Positions 16,218 through 24,748 of a DNA stretch of 44,793 bases are shown here, piece by piece. Location of the stretch: contig CAZKNF010000025.1 of assembly GCA_964554105.1 (NCBI GenBank), positions 1 through 44,793 of the forward strand, given 5' to 3'. The stretch comes from CAZKNF01 sp964554105. GTDB lineage: Bacteria > Bacteroidota > Rhodothermia > Rhodothermales > VXPQ01. The notes beneath the pieces are model-generated. The model was not told the DNA's origin and ran no database searches. It worked only from the letters and a program-made list of their open reading frames with translations. Position 1 is the stretch's first letter. Every line of letters begins with the position of its first letter. The position numbers and the translations under genes were made by a program.

Positions 16218-16616
16218 GTGAGCACATTCAACATCTGGCCCCTTGTTTGCTCGCTTGTAATGATCAGTTTTGCCGGTTGCTCCGATCAGCGGCCTGACCC
16301 ACCGTTGGATGACAGCACGATGGTCGAGGTTATGATCGAGCTTCACCTGGCTTTGGCCCGTGCCGAGGTCACGCACCGAGTACCCGCCGGTATTCGCGAT
16401 TCGATTTTTGCAGCATATGATATCGACAGCTCCGCGTTCGCCGAGACGATCTCCTACTACGCCGCCGAGCCTGACGAGTATGGGCGGCTCTATGGCCGCG
16501 TGCTCGATCGCTTGAATAGCGAGCGCATGCCGCTGGGACCTGCCGATTCCGCCGACGATCCCGATCTCCCTGCCGGGGCGATGCGCGAAGACTCGCGGCC
16601 AGGGACGATCCGCTAA
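16218..16616 (+). CDS. DUF4296 domain lipoprotein
   Basis: A small lipoprotein of 132 residues. GTG 16218 has GGGAG at 16206-16210 at good spacing and gives a proper signal peptide: STFNIWPLVCSLVMISFAG before the lipid-anchored Cys. The following domain (MVEVMIELHLALARAE, then IFAAYDIDSSAFAETISYYA and a helix ending RLYGRVLDRLN) fits DUF4296, a family I know mainly from Bacteroidota with unknown function. The tail is rich in Asp and Pro. The frame is open to GTG 16164, but that start would place the signal peptide too far inside. It lies 56 bp after hisG and is convergent with recQ. Confidence 0.82.
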   Translation: MSTFNIWPLVCSLVMISFAGCSDQRPDPPLDDSTMVEVMIELHLALARAEVTHRVPAGIRDSIFAAYDIDSSAFAETISYYAAEPDEYGRLYGRVLDRLNSERMPLGPADSADDPDLPAGAMREDSRPGTIR

Positions 16617-16682
16617 CTGCCTGTCGAGACGGAAGAGCATCACGCATCAAGATCTCCAACGGCGGAATAATGACGCTTCCCG

Positions 16683-18644
16683 TCAGATGGGCTTTCTCAT
16701 AAAACGGCGTCCTTTCTCCGTAAGCGTGAATTCCGTCCGCATCGGACCCTTTGGTGCGAGGAAGCCTTCCTGCATCAGCCATGCGACGAATTGATCGATC
16801 CGATATGGCGGTACACCGTTCGCATCTCTCCACTCCTTGCGCGGACGATCAGAGGCGATCTCTCGAAGTATCTGATGTAGAATAGGCTCATCGGAATTCT
16901 TCACGACGAACGATTGATGGCGGCCGAGGCATGCGTCGCAGGTGCCGCATGTTTCCGCTGCGTTTTCGCCGAAATAGCGCAGCAGGAAATGCCGCCGGCA
17001 GCTGGTGGAATGCGCATATCGGATCATATCGGCGAGCTGATTCTCCGCTCTCTCCCGCGACTGCTTCACTTTCTTGCCGTCAATGGGGATCTTGGCACTC
17101 CGCGCCTCCAGCAATTGGATCCGGAGCGAACGCTCAGGCGGCTGCCAGTCGACGAGATCGTTCTCGCGAAGGTAATCCAGTCCTTTCAATAGTCGCGGTC
17201 GCTCGAGCCCGGTCCGCCGCTCAAGGGCTCGCAGGTCTATCTCCCACCATCTGGAGAACGCCTCCGCATGTACGATTCGAAGAAGTTCTTCTACGAACCT
17301 GACCAGGGACTTATTCGTGAGCCGGGCAACGTAGGCACGAACGTCGTTTGCCGGCCGCGCGAATCGGATGAGTCCGAAGTTCTTGCGGCTTGGGAGCAGA
17401 TTCCATGCACCCTGTCTTTCGAGGAGGTCGACAGCCGTTCGGATTTTCGCTGCCGACAGTTTCGTGAGCTTAGCGATAGCCTCGACCCTCAAGACGACCG
17501 GATCTTCCGGAAGCGCGCCGACGGCGATCTGAGCGAGATTGCAGACTGCGTCGTATGCTTGGCGCACCTGCTTCGCTGTAGGATGGCCGTCGTCGATTAG
17601 CGCGCGAGGTGTCTGTTCATCGCCGTCGTGATACAGCAAAACGGCGTAGGACGTCTTGCCGTCACGTCCGCCCCGGCCGGCCTCCTGATAATACCCCTCC
17701 AGCGTTCCCGGCAATTCGACATGTACGACGAAGCGGACGTCGGGCTTATCGATTCCCATGCCGAACGCGTTGGTGGCGACCATCACGCGTTTTTCGCCCA
17801 CGAGCCAGGCATCCTGCATCTCTTCGCGCACTGATGATTGCAGTCCACCGTGGTAGGACGCTACAGACTGATTCCGGCCGCGAAGCCATTTCGCCCATTC
17901 CTCCACCCCTCGGCGCGTGGCTGAATAAATAATCCCCGACCCCGGAACGTTGTTTAACACGTCGAGCATCTTCGTTCGCTTGTTCTCCGTCCGGAAAAGG
18001 GACCAGACGACGTTCGGGCGGTCGAATCCCCGAACGATTACGTCCGGATCGCGGAGCGCGAGGTGCTTGCTGATGTCTGCGCGGACACGAGGGGTTGCGG
18101 TGGCAGTAACGGCGGCTGTAGGCGGATCCCCGAACTGTTTCCGAGCTTCGGCAATCTTGAGATAAGCGGGGCGAAAGTTATGTCCCCATTCAGAGATGCA
18201 GTGTGCCTCGTCGACAGCGAGAAGAGAGACGTTCAAGCGGGAGGCTCTCGCGACGAACATCTCGGACTGCAGCCGTTCGGGCGCCACGTAAAGCAGCTTG
18301 AACCTGCCATGTTCGGCGTCCGTCCATCGCTGATCGATTTCCCGTCGCGAAAGTGAACTGTTGATGAACGATGCCTGCACCCCGCGTGAATGCAAACCGC
18401 CGACCTGATCCTGCATCAGCGCTATCAACGGTGAAATCACTATGGTCAATCCCTCATGCATAATGGCCGGCACCTGATAGCAGACGGATTTACCTCCGCC
18501 GGTCGGCAGGATGGCGAGCAGGTCTCGTCCTTCCAACGCATTCCTGATGATCTCCCATTGACCGGGGCGGAATTCATCGTGACCCCAGTAGCGCCGGAGA
18601 ACACTGCGCGCTTCGGCGTATGATATGTCCGAACGTTGGGTCAC
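16683..18644 (-). CDS. recQ: ATP-dependent DNA helicase RecQ
   Basis: A RecQ-type 3'-5' DNA helicase of 653 residues for recombination and repair. Motif 0 and Walker A are clear (FRPGQWEIIRNAL, LPTGGGKSVCYQ). The DEAH box sits in AVDEAHCISEWGHNFRP, and motif VI region is GRGGRDGK. The zinc-binding part of the RQC region has its four cysteines in TSCRRHFLLRYFGE and CGTCDACLG. A winged-helix segment lies before it, and no HRDC domain is evident. The C-terminal 100 residues after the zinc site (RIDQFVAWLMQEGFL, TEFTLTEKGRRF) resemble a small winged helix. It faces the glycosyltransferase gene divergently over a 130-bp spacer. Confidence 0.95.
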   Translation of the reverse strand: MTQRSDISYAEARSVLRRYWGHDEFRPGQWEIIRNALEGRDLLAILPTGGGKSVCYQVPAIMHEGLTIVISPLIALMQDQVGGLHSRGVQASFINSSLSRREIDQRWTDAEHGRFKLLYVAPERLQSEMFVARASRLNVSLLAVDEAHCISEWGHNFRPAYLKIAEARKQFGDPPTAAVTATATPRVRADISKHLALRDPDVIVRGFDRPNVVWSLFRTENKRTKMLDVLNNVPGSGIIYSATRRGVEEWAKWLRGRNQSVASYHGGLQSSVREEMQDAWLVGEKRVMVATNAFGMGIDKPDVRFVVHVELPGTLEGYYQEAGRGGRDGKTSYAVLLYHDGDEQTPRALIDDGHPTAKQVRQAYDAVCNLAQIAVGALPEDPVVLRVEAIAKLTKLSAAKIRTAVDLLERQGAWNLLPSRKNFGLIRFARPANDVRAYVARLTNKSLVRFVEELLRIVHAEAFSRWWEIDLRALERRTGLERPRLLKGLDYLRENDLVDWQPPERSLRIQLLEARSAKIPIDGKKVKQSRERAENQLADMIRYAHSTSCRRHFLLRYFGENAAETCGTCDACLGRHQSFVVKNSDEPILHQILREIASDRPRKEWRDANGVPPYRIDQFVAWLMQEGFLAPKGPMRTEFTLTEKGRRFMRKPI

Positions 18645-18774
18645 AGTCTATAGCAAGTGATGAGGGTAGACCTCCGAACCAGGCACAGCGGAGAACAGCG
18701 CACTGTACCGATTCTCTTTATGATATTAACGCCGGAGCGTGCGGCTGTCCGGCTCGCTTCTTAGTACCTCTTTC

Positions 18775-19815
18775 ATGCCGAACCGACCCCCTGTTTCAAT
18801 AATCATCGTCTCTTGGAACGCACTGCCGCTCCTCAAGAAGTGCCTGCCGTCTGTGATGGCAACTGACTATCCCAATCTAGAAATCATCATCGCGGATAAC
18901 GCTTCGACCGACGGATCCGCCGAATGGATCCGCGGGCATTTCTCTAATGTCAAGATCATTCGCCATCCAGAAAACTGGAAATATGCTCGCGGCAACAACG
19001 AGGCGATCCCGCATTCGTCCGGCAAGTATGTCGTCCTATTGAACAATGACGTAGAGGTGCCGCCAGGCTGGCTCTCGCCGCTTGTCAACGTGCTGGAAGC
19101 CGAACCCGACGTCGCCGCGATCCAGCCGAAGCTCCTGCAGCATGCAGATCGAAGGCAGTTCGAGTATTCTGGTGCGTCGGGGGGGTTTCTGGATTTGCTC
19201 GGATACCCGTTCACGCGCGGCCGCATCTTTTTTACGGTGGAGGAGGATCGTGGGCAGTATGACGAGGCCATTGATGTGTTCTGGGCGACGGGCGCAGCAA
19301 TTGCATTGCGGCGCAGTGCCCTGGACGAGGTCGGCTTGCTGGATGAACAGTTCGTTATGCACATGGAGGAGATCGACCTCTGCTGGCGGCTGCATCGCGC
19401 TGGTTATCGCGTGCAAGTTGAGCCGTCGAGCGTAGTTTATCACATTGGCGGCGGTTCCCTGCCTCGGGGGAACAGCCGTAAGGTGTACTACAACTTCCGC
19501 AACAGTTTGTTGATGCTGTACAAGAACCTGCCGCCTGCAGAATGGGCTCACGTGTTTCCGAGGAGAGTCTTGCTGGATGCGGCTGCAGGGGGACGCGCCC
19601 TATTCAAGGGTCGGACTCGAGAGACATGGGCGATCCTGCGCGCATATAAGGACGCGCATCGCATGAAGCGTGCGTACCGAGATGTGCGCCCCCGAATCGA
19701 AGAGTCTACCCCCGTACCGATGTACCGGCGCAGCATCGTCGCGGATTACTTTCTCCACGGTCGCAAGGTCTTCCGCGCACTCCCTAAAGATGCTTTTCGT
19801 GACGGGCCGCAATGA
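18775..19815 (+). CDS. Family 2 glycosyltransferase
   Basis: A GT-A fold, inverting family 2 glycosyltransferase of 346 residues, similar in layout to rhamnosyltransferases and other polysaccharide-building enzymes. It starts with the nucleotide-sugar binding strand VSIIIVSWN, then IIIADNASTDGSAEW. The metal-binding acidic motif is in VLLNNDVEVPPGWL, and the acceptor-side catalytic region is EEIDLCWRLHRAGYRV with VVYHIGGGS. The C-terminal part is basic and contains a membrane-associating helix. The donor and acceptor cannot be read from sequence. A GTG at 18739 is in frame, but ATG 18775 begins right at the fold. It is a lone gene, convergent with the EamA transporter gene 16 bp away. Confidence 0.93.
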   Translation: MPNRPPVSIIIVSWNALPLLKKCLPSVMATDYPNLEIIIADNASTDGSAEWIRGHFSNVKIIRHPENWKYARGNNEAIPHSSGKYVVLLNNDVEVPPGWLSPLVNVLEAEPDVAAIQPKLLQHADRRQFEYSGASGGFLDLLGYPFTRGRIFFTVEEDRGQYDEAIDVFWATGAAIALRRSALDEVGLLDEQFVMHMEEIDLCWRLHRAGYRVQVEPSSVVYHIGGGSLPRGNSRKVYYNFRNSLLMLYKNLPPAEWAHVFPRRVLLDAAAGGRALFKGRTRETWAILRAYKDAHRMKRAYRDVRPRIEESTPVPMYRRSIVADYFLHGRKVFRALPKDAFRDGPQ

Positions 19816-19831
19816 TCTTGCTTTGGTTCAT

Positions 19832-20767
19832 TCAATCTGTTCCGATGGGTAGTTCATTCCGGTGTGTACGTCGATACAAGATGGCAGAAGCTATCGCGAG
19901 CAGCGTCACAACGATGCCGACGAGCGACAATGGGTTCGGCATTTCAGCAAACAAAACGTATGCTAACGCCGAGGCGCCCACGGGCTCGACAAGCGAGAGG
20001 AGCCCGAGAACAGCTGCGGGGAAGTAGCGAATTGCGTAGTTGAAGGATCCATGACCCACAACTTGAGGGCCGATTGCGATCGCGGCACAGAGTGTATAAA
20101 ATTCGATGCTGTAGCCGAATAACTCCGTCTTGAGAATCAGCGCGGCAACCAGTACGGTCGCCGCCGTTACCGCGTAGAGCGGAAAGACGTACGCGAGCCA
20201 GGATGTCTTTCGGCGTACGACGCGCCCAAAAAGCAAATAGACGCTGAAGAGCAACGCAGACAGCAAAGCCAGGGAATTCCCCAGCACTGGTGCCGCAGGA
20301 GTTTCGGCTCCCGAGACATCCCCCAACCCGAGTAATGCGGCTCCAACGACGGCCACAGCGATCGCCACATTCATATGTCTGGAAAGACGTTCCTTGAGAA
20401 ATGCGTGTCCGAGAACGGCCAGAAAAATGGGACTTGACGTGACGAGCACGGATGCGCTCGCAACGGACGTGTGGTACAGCGACTCCGTCCACGTCACGAA
20501 ATGCAGTCCTAACAGTACGCCCGCACACCCTATGAGAAGAATGTCACGCTGAGCGAAGTCACGCATTTCTGCGCGGGTGCGCCCAAGGGCAAACGGCGCC
20601 ACTGCCGTCACGGCTATGAGAGTGCGCCACGTAACGATCGCGAGAGCCGGACCTTCGGATGCGAGGCGGACGAGGATCGGACTCAATGAGAATGTTGCGA
20701 GCCCGAATAGAAGCGCCCAGTATACACTGAAGGGCCGAATGGAATTGTCGTGCTCCGTTTCCACCAT
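19832..20767 (-). CDS. EamA/DMT-family transporter
   Basis: A ten-helix drug/metabolite transporter of 311 residues made of two EamA repeats. The first repeat runs from LLFGLATFSLSPILVRLA, where an arginine and proline mark the first helix as usual, to VAIAVAVVGAALLGLG. The second starts at LGNSLALLSALLFSVYLLFGR and ends LVGIVVTLLAIASAI. SASVLVTSSPIFLAVLGHAFLKERLS is the conserved helix 4 region ending in the ERL motif. Substrates of this family range from amino acids to nucleotide sugars; nothing here fixes it. The DUF4293 gene is just upstream on the same strand, 48 bp away. Confidence 0.9.
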   Translation of the reverse strand: MVETEHDNSIRPFSVYWALLFGLATFSLSPILVRLASEGPALAIVTWRTLIAVTAVAPFALGRTRAEMRDFAQRDILLIGCAGVLLGLHFVTWTESLYHTSVASASVLVTSSPIFLAVLGHAFLKERLSRHMNVAIAVAVVGAALLGLGDVSGAETPAAPVLGNSLALLSALLFSVYLLFGRVVRRKTSWLAYVFPLYAVTAATVLVAALILKTELFGYSIEFYTLCAAIAIGPQVVGHGSFNYAIRYFPAAVLGLLSLVEPVGASALAYVLFAEMPNPLSLVGIVVTLLAIASAILYRRTHRNELPIGTD

Positions 20768-20815
20768 GCTCGGGCATCCGTGGTCAATCCAGCCCGTCCA
20801 GCCGGGCGCGGCCGC

Positions 20816-21241
20816 TTATCGAAGGCGATCCATCGACTTGACCAGATCAATGTCGCGCTGCACGCCCCTGCGCGCCAGGTAGAATAAGACGTATGCGATC
20901 ACCGGCAACAGGAACGGGAATAGCCTCGTCCAGTCAGCGGTGCCGCCACGAAGCATTTCAAACTCACCCGATAAAAATAGACCGATGAAGAGCACGAGCA
21001 AGACGCCGATCGTCATCAACTGAACGGCCACGATCAACTTAATCTGCCTGAGTCTATTCTTATAGAGAAAAATTGTGATGAGAGTCACGATGACCGTCAC
21101 AGCCGCGAGCACTGCGAGTACGGGAACGTACCACACGATCGTTTCCCCCGCGGGATTCCGCCAAACACTGTCGATGAATGCGAGTGAGGCGATGCAAAGG
21201 GCGCCGAGAAGCAGGTATACAGACTGAATTCGCTGGATCAT
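20816..21241 (-). CDS. DUF4293 family membrane protein
   Basis: A 141-residue inner-membrane protein with four predicted helices (residues about 7-24, 36-58, 67-90 and 104-122). The start MIQRIQSVYLLLGA and the C-terminal charged motif QRDIDLVKSMDRLR match DUF4293, a Bacteroidota family without known function. It begins three bases after the isocitrate dehydrogenase stop, so the two are probably co-transcribed. The C-terminal tail lies on the cytoplasmic side by the positive-inside rule. Confidence 0.88.
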   Translation of the reverse strand: MIQRIQSVYLLLGALCIASLAFIDSVWRNPAGETIVWYVPVLAVLAAVTVIVTLITIFLYKNRLRQIKLIVAVQLMTIGVLLVLFIGLFLSGEFEMLRGGTADWTRLFPFLLPVIAYVLFYLARRGVQRDIDLVKSMDRLR

Positions 21242-21244
21242 TCG

Positions 21245-22279
21245 TCACTTTTGTTTAACGGCGGAAAGTAGCGACGATACTCTGCCGGCTACGGCGTCCG
21301 CAAATTCCGACGTGGATGCCGAACCGCCGAGATCGGCCGTGGCGATTTTGTCATCTCGCAGTGATATGATTAGTGCCTGACGGATGGCGTCAGCGGCCGT
21401 TCGCTCTCCGAGGTGCGCGAGCATTAATTCTGCGGACCGTATGAGGGCTGTCGGATTAGCGACATTCCGGCCTGCGATGTCAGGTGCGCTGCCATGAACG
21501 GATTCGAACACAGCGCAGTCTTCACCGATATTTGCACCTGCCACTACTCCGAGTCCTCCGACCAGGCCCGCACACAGATCGCTCAGAATATCTCCGAAAA
21601 GATTCGTCGTGACGATGCACTGGTAGTCTTCGGGGCGCGTCACCAGCTGCATGCACATATTGTCGATGATTCGATCGTTGAATTCCACTTCCGGATAGTT
21701 TCCGGCGATCTCCGATCCGATCCGCAGGAACATGCCAGAGGTCACTTTGAGAATATTAGCTTTGTGGGTGAGCGTGACCAGTGAGCGTCCGGTTCTGCGA
21801 GCGTAGTCGAAGCAGAATCTGATGATCCGCTCGGTTCCTCGCCGGGTCACTCGTGCGGTAGCATCGGCAATCTCGAGGCGTTCGTCGTACGTCTCGATTC
21901 CGGAATACAGACCCTCCGTGTTCTCTCGGAAGATGACGAGATCGACGTCACTAAATCTGGTCTCAATACCCGGAAGAGAGTTGCACGGCCGCACGTTGGC
22001 ATACAGGTCGAGATCTCTACGCAGCTGCACGTTCACACTCTTAAACCCCTTACCCACGGGCGTCGTGACGGGACCTTTAAGTGCAATCTTATTCGTCTTT
22101 ATCGACGTGAGAACACTCTCCGGAAGCGGCGTCCCCTCCTTCTCCAAAGCGGAAGCACCAACGTTCTCAAACCGATCCCACGAAAAGTCGATTCCGGTCG
22201 CGTCGAGTACTTTGAGCGTAGCGGCGGTCACTTCGGGGCCGATGCCGTCGCCGGGGATCAGCGTGATCCTGTATTCCAT
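21245..22279 (-). CDS. Isocitrate dehydrogenase, NAD-type
   Basis: A 344-residue member of the isocitrate/isopropylmalate dehydrogenase family. It would oxidise isocitrate to 2-oxoglutarate in the citric acid cycle. The substrate loop KSVNVQLRRDLDLYANVRP has the Ser and Asn expected for isocitrate, not the hydrophobic pattern of isopropylmalate enzymes. Catalytic Tyr (GLYSGIE) and Lys (LTHKANILK) are present. In the coenzyme pocket HGSAPDIAGRNVANP, Asp and Ile replace the Lys and Tyr of NADP enzymes, which by known structure-function work points to NAD. The short length fits the bacterial homologues of the mitochondrial NAD enzyme. Other 3-hydroxyacid substrates are not excluded. Terminator 22357-22384 insulates it from the exb genes. 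Confidence 0.9.
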   Translation of the reverse strand: MEYRITLIPGDGIGPEVTAATLKVLDATGIDFSWDRFENVGASALEKEGTPLPESVLTSIKTNKIALKGPVTTPVGKGFKSVNVQLRRDLDLYANVRPCNSLPGIETRFSDVDLVIFRENTEGLYSGIETYDERLEIADATARVTRRGTERIIRFCFDYARRTGRSLVTLTHKANILKVTSGMFLRIGSEIAGNYPEVEFNDRIIDNMCMQLVTRPEDYQCIVTTNLFGDILSDLCAGLVGGLGVVAGANIGEDCAVFESVHGSAPDIAGRNVANPTALIRSAELMLAHLGERTAADAIRQALIISLRDDKIATADLGGSASTSEFADAVAGRVSSLLSAVKQK

Positions 22280-22356
22280 TTTCTGGATTGCAGTCGTGTT
22301 GATTCACCATAGCGGGTACGATATACGCGCGCAGCGGCGAGAAAGGTTTGACGGAC

Positions 22357-22384
22357 AAAAAAAGCCCCACCAGGCGGCAGGGCT
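22357..22384 (-). terminator. Intrinsic terminator after the exb cluster
   Basis: Read on the minus strand, AGCCCTGCC (22384-22376), a four-base loop and GGTGGGGCT (22371-22363) form a 9-bp stem with two G-U pairs. Seven T follow, at 22363-22357. It sits after the second exbD and before the isocitrate dehydrogenase start, so it ends the exb transcript. Confidence 0.85.
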
Positions 22385-22442
22385 CTTTCTTGAGGCATTC
22401 CGATGAAGTCAGGTCACTGGCCGCTTCTAAAAGCGTGTTGAT

Positions 22443-22701
22443 TCAGAAATACACTGAGATCACATCACGCCCANNNNNNNNNNNNNNNNNNNNNNNNNNN
22501 NNNNNNNNNNNNNNNNNNNNNNNNNNNNNNNNNNNNNNNNNNNNNNNNNNNNNNNNNNNNNNNNNNNNNNNNNACAGTCGTCTCACGCAGCACCGTGGTC
22601 ACCATAAAGAAAATGATGAGCATGAAAATAATGTCCGGCATCGAAGCCATCGGAATCGATGGCTGCGACTTCGCGCTTTTCTTCTGAAAGTGTTGAGACA
22701 T
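22443..22701 (-). CDS. ExbD/TolR-type biopolymer transport protein, interrupted by assembly gap
   Basis: The N-terminal 42 residues are readable: a short basic segment, then SIPMASMPDIIFMLIIFFMVTTVL, the single membrane helix of ExbD/TolR with its conserved Asp (MPDI) that carries protons. The next part is lost in the 100-N gap. Beyond the gap one frame reads GRDVISVYF and a stop (TGA at 22445-22443), which looks like the terminal beta strand of ExbD. This frame is not the one obtained if the gap is taken as exactly 100 bases, consistent with an arbitrary gap length. It works with ExbB as a proton-driven motor for outer-membrane transport. It is the last gene of the cluster, 68 bp after the first exbD. 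Confidence 0.75.
22474..22573. other. Assembly gap (100 N) inside an exbD gene
   Basis: Exactly 100 undetermined bases between the N-terminal and C-terminal parts of the second exbD. The missing part should be roughly 250 bases if the protein has the usual 130-140 residues, so the true gap is probably longer than shown. Confidence 0.95.
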
Positions 22702-22769
22702 AATTTCGTCTTTTAGGTGCCAGGTCGTTCCAGAACGGAGCTTCGGGTTACGCCTACTCCGGCCTAAAT

Positions 22770-23333
22770 TTACTCACCCTCGGGCTCTGCGATCGATATC
22801 TGTGGCTTGATCTTCTCGCGGATCGCATTCTCATCACCGGTTTCGTCGATCATCTGACGGTATTCGGTATAGCTCGGATATCCCATCTGTCGGGCTTCCG
22901 CGTCCCACATCTCGAAATACGCCATCCATATCTCGTCCAACACTGCGATATATCTATCGTACGGCGTCTGCCGGTCCGTTTTTAGCGATACGATTGCTCT
23001 GGACATCGTCTCGGCATAATTAGGATCCTGGCCTTCGTTGAGGGTATGCTTCTTGACCTCTCCGCGGATCTGGGCGACCGCCGACGGCTGATCTTCGAGG
23101 AGTACCCGTCCCTGCTCGTTCAGGAGAATCTTGAGCATGTTCCGCTCCTTAACAGGGGGCGGTTCTTGATCTTCCTCAAGTTTCGGAGGAAGCGTCATTC
23201 CGATTCCGGTATCGACGTCGATCGTCGTCGTGACGAGGAAAAATATGAGCAGGAGAAATGCGATGTCCGCCATTGAGGCCGTGGGGATCTCCCCCATATC
23301 GCGGTTCTTCTTCTTTCTAAGCAGCCCGGCCAT
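22770..23333 (-). CDS. ExbD/TolR-type biopolymer transport protein, long Bacteroidota form
   Basis: A 187-residue ExbD homologue. After a basic start (LLRKKKNRD) comes GEIPTASMADIAFLLLIFFLVTTTI, the membrane helix with the proton-carrying Asp in MADI. The periplasmic domain begins after the Pro-rich linker EEDQEPPPVKE. It contains AIVSLKTDRQTPYDRYIAVLDEIWMAYFEMW, a longer version of the usual ExbD fold that I know from Bacteroidota. The end KIKPQISIAEPEGE also fits that group. It would form, with ExbB and the second ExbD, a proton-motive-force motor for TonB-type transport or a related task. No tonB is seen in the window. Confidence 0.92.
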   Translation of the reverse strand: MAGLLRKKKNRDMGEIPTASMADIAFLLLIFFLVTTTIDVDTGIGMTLPPKLEEDQEPPPVKERNMLKILLNEQGRVLLEDQPSAVAQIRGEVKKHTLNEGQDPNYAETMSRAIVSLKTDRQTPYDRYIAVLDEIWMAYFEMWDAEARQMGYPSYTEYRQMIDETGDENAIREKIKPQISIAEPEGE

Positions 23334-23432
23334 GGTCGTAGATTAAGTCTAAAGGGTAGATGGATCGTCAGCAGAAATCAAATAGAAGCGACGTCGATTT
23401 GACGTACGGCGACATCCATATGATTCCTCCGG

Positions 23433-23705
23433 CTACGTAAAGAGCCCCCGGAGACCGGAAAGTAGGAGGGAAAGTACTGCCAATGCGAACATGATCGTCA
23501 TCGTCCAGATACCGGCTATTGCCCAGTCCCCGGTCACAAACCCGAGGACGACAATCAGTACTACCGGAACGAGGATAATAGCAGCGGTCAGGATGCTCAC
23601 CTTTCCGTGGATCATGCTCTTAATTCCGAACAGCGCGATGGCCAGCAACGCGAGGACGCACAGAATTACTCCAGCCCACGTAGCGTAAACTACAAGAGAT
23701 TCCAT
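23433..23705 (-). CDS. Small three-helix membrane protein in the exb cluster
   Basis: A 90-residue hydrophobic protein with three predicted membrane helices: about residues 5-27 (VVYATWAGVILCVLALLAIALFG is part of it), 37-59 and 65-87. A short positively charged loop (KSMIHGK) lies between the first two. I recognise no named family. It stands between exbB (17 bp upstream) and the first exbD (99 bp downstream), in the same direction, so it is likely made with them. It could be an accessory of the motor complex; this is inferred from position. Composition and codon use look like the neighbours. Confidence 0.8.
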   Translation of the reverse strand: MESLVVYATWAGVILCVLALLAIALFGIKSMIHGKVSILTAAIILVPVVLIVVLGFVTGDWAIAGIWTMTIMFALAVLSLLLSGLRGLFT

Positions 23706-23722
23706 TGTATTCTCGGTTCAAG

Positions 23723-24487
23723 TTAAATCGTTGTCGTGTCGGGTCCCGGCGGTTCTTCCCGGGTTGGCGCGTGCTCTACCGCAGTCGACGTACCGACCGG
23801 GCGGCCTGCCTGCAGGAGAACGAGTGAGTCGATGAGTTCTATCGATGCATCCTCCATCTCTACCACTATGCGATCGATCTTCGAGACGGCGTAGTTATAG
23901 AAGAACTGGAGAATGATCGCCACGATAAGACCGAACGCCGTCGTCAGTAGAGCGATCTTGATACCACCGGCAACCAGGCTCGGAGAAATGTCGCCTGCCG
24001 TCTCAATGGCGTCGAATGCCGCGATCATTCCGACCACGGTTCCGAGGAATCCAAGCATCGGCGCGAGGCTGATGAAGAGCGACAGCCAGACGAGGCCTCG
24101 TTCCAGGAAGCTCATCTCGATCGACCCATAGGAGACGACCGCCTTCTCAACGGCTTCGATCCCTTCATCGGCACGAAGCAATCCGGCTTGGAAGACCGAG
24201 GCGACGGGGCCGCGGGTTCTTGCGCAGACCTCCTCAGCTGCTGCGATGCCGTCCTCGTCGAGCGCACGCTTTACTTCGACGATAAACTTGCGGGTATTAA
24301 TATCCGCACGGTTGAGGGTGATGATGCGCTCGAAAGCGATGGCTAGTCCGATGATCAAGCAGATGAGGACCGGCCACATCCAGGGCCCACCCTCGTTAAA
24401 CCGCTCTACCAGGACATTGATCAAACCTTCATCTGCCGACGCTGCAGCCTCCTGCAAGAGCAGCACCATTAGGGTCAGAAGCTTCAT
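23723..24487 (-). CDS. MotA/TolQ/ExbB proton channel protein
   Basis: A 254-residue ExbB/TolQ homologue, the channel-forming stator of a proton-driven motor. A signal-like N-terminal helix (LLTLMVLLLQEAAA) precedes the first conserved membrane helix MWPVLICLIIGLAIAFERI. The family core is LERGLVWLSLFISLAPMLGFLGTVVGMIAAFDAI, with the last helix IKIALLTTAFGLIVAIILQFFYNY, which carries the conserved Thr and Gly residues. The C-terminal 40 residues are Pro and Thr rich. GGAGG lies a few bases upstream of ATG 24487, one of the clearer ribosome sites in the window. It is the first gene of the exbB-small protein-exbD-exbD unit. The 261-bp spacer upstream holds no gene. Confidence 0.93.
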   Translation of the reverse strand: MKLLTLMVLLLQEAAASADEGLINVLVERFNEGGPWMWPVLICLIIGLAIAFERIITLNRADINTRKFIVEVKRALDEDGIAAAEEVCARTRGPVASVFQAGLLRADEGIEAVEKAVVSYGSIEMSFLERGLVWLSLFISLAPMLGFLGTVVGMIAAFDAIETAGDISPSLVAGGIKIALLTTAFGLIVAIILQFFYNYAVSKIDRIVVEMEDASIELIDSLVLLQAGRPVGTSTAVEHAPTREEPPGPDTTTI

Positions 24488-24748
24488 GGACTAGTTCCTC
24501 CGGAATAACACAATGTTACGGTCATAAATACGAATGAAGTGTCACGTCGAGCCGTCATCGTACCACTACAATATAACCACGAATGATCTTGAATCGCCAT
24601 CTTCGACGGCGTGAATAGACGTGCCGGCATCGGCTGAGTATACCCAATCTCTCCAGAATTGTCAACGAAACTCCAGGATGTCGGGAGCACCGACGGCGTT
24701 ACGGTTCACATCGGGATACGCGCCGTGTATGCCATTGGCGCATCGCAG

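Noticed and set aside
24488..24748. Possible small gene in the spacer between exbB and the S41 protease
   Set aside because: The open frame there has no family resemblance or ribosome site; the spacer more likely holds the exbB promoter.
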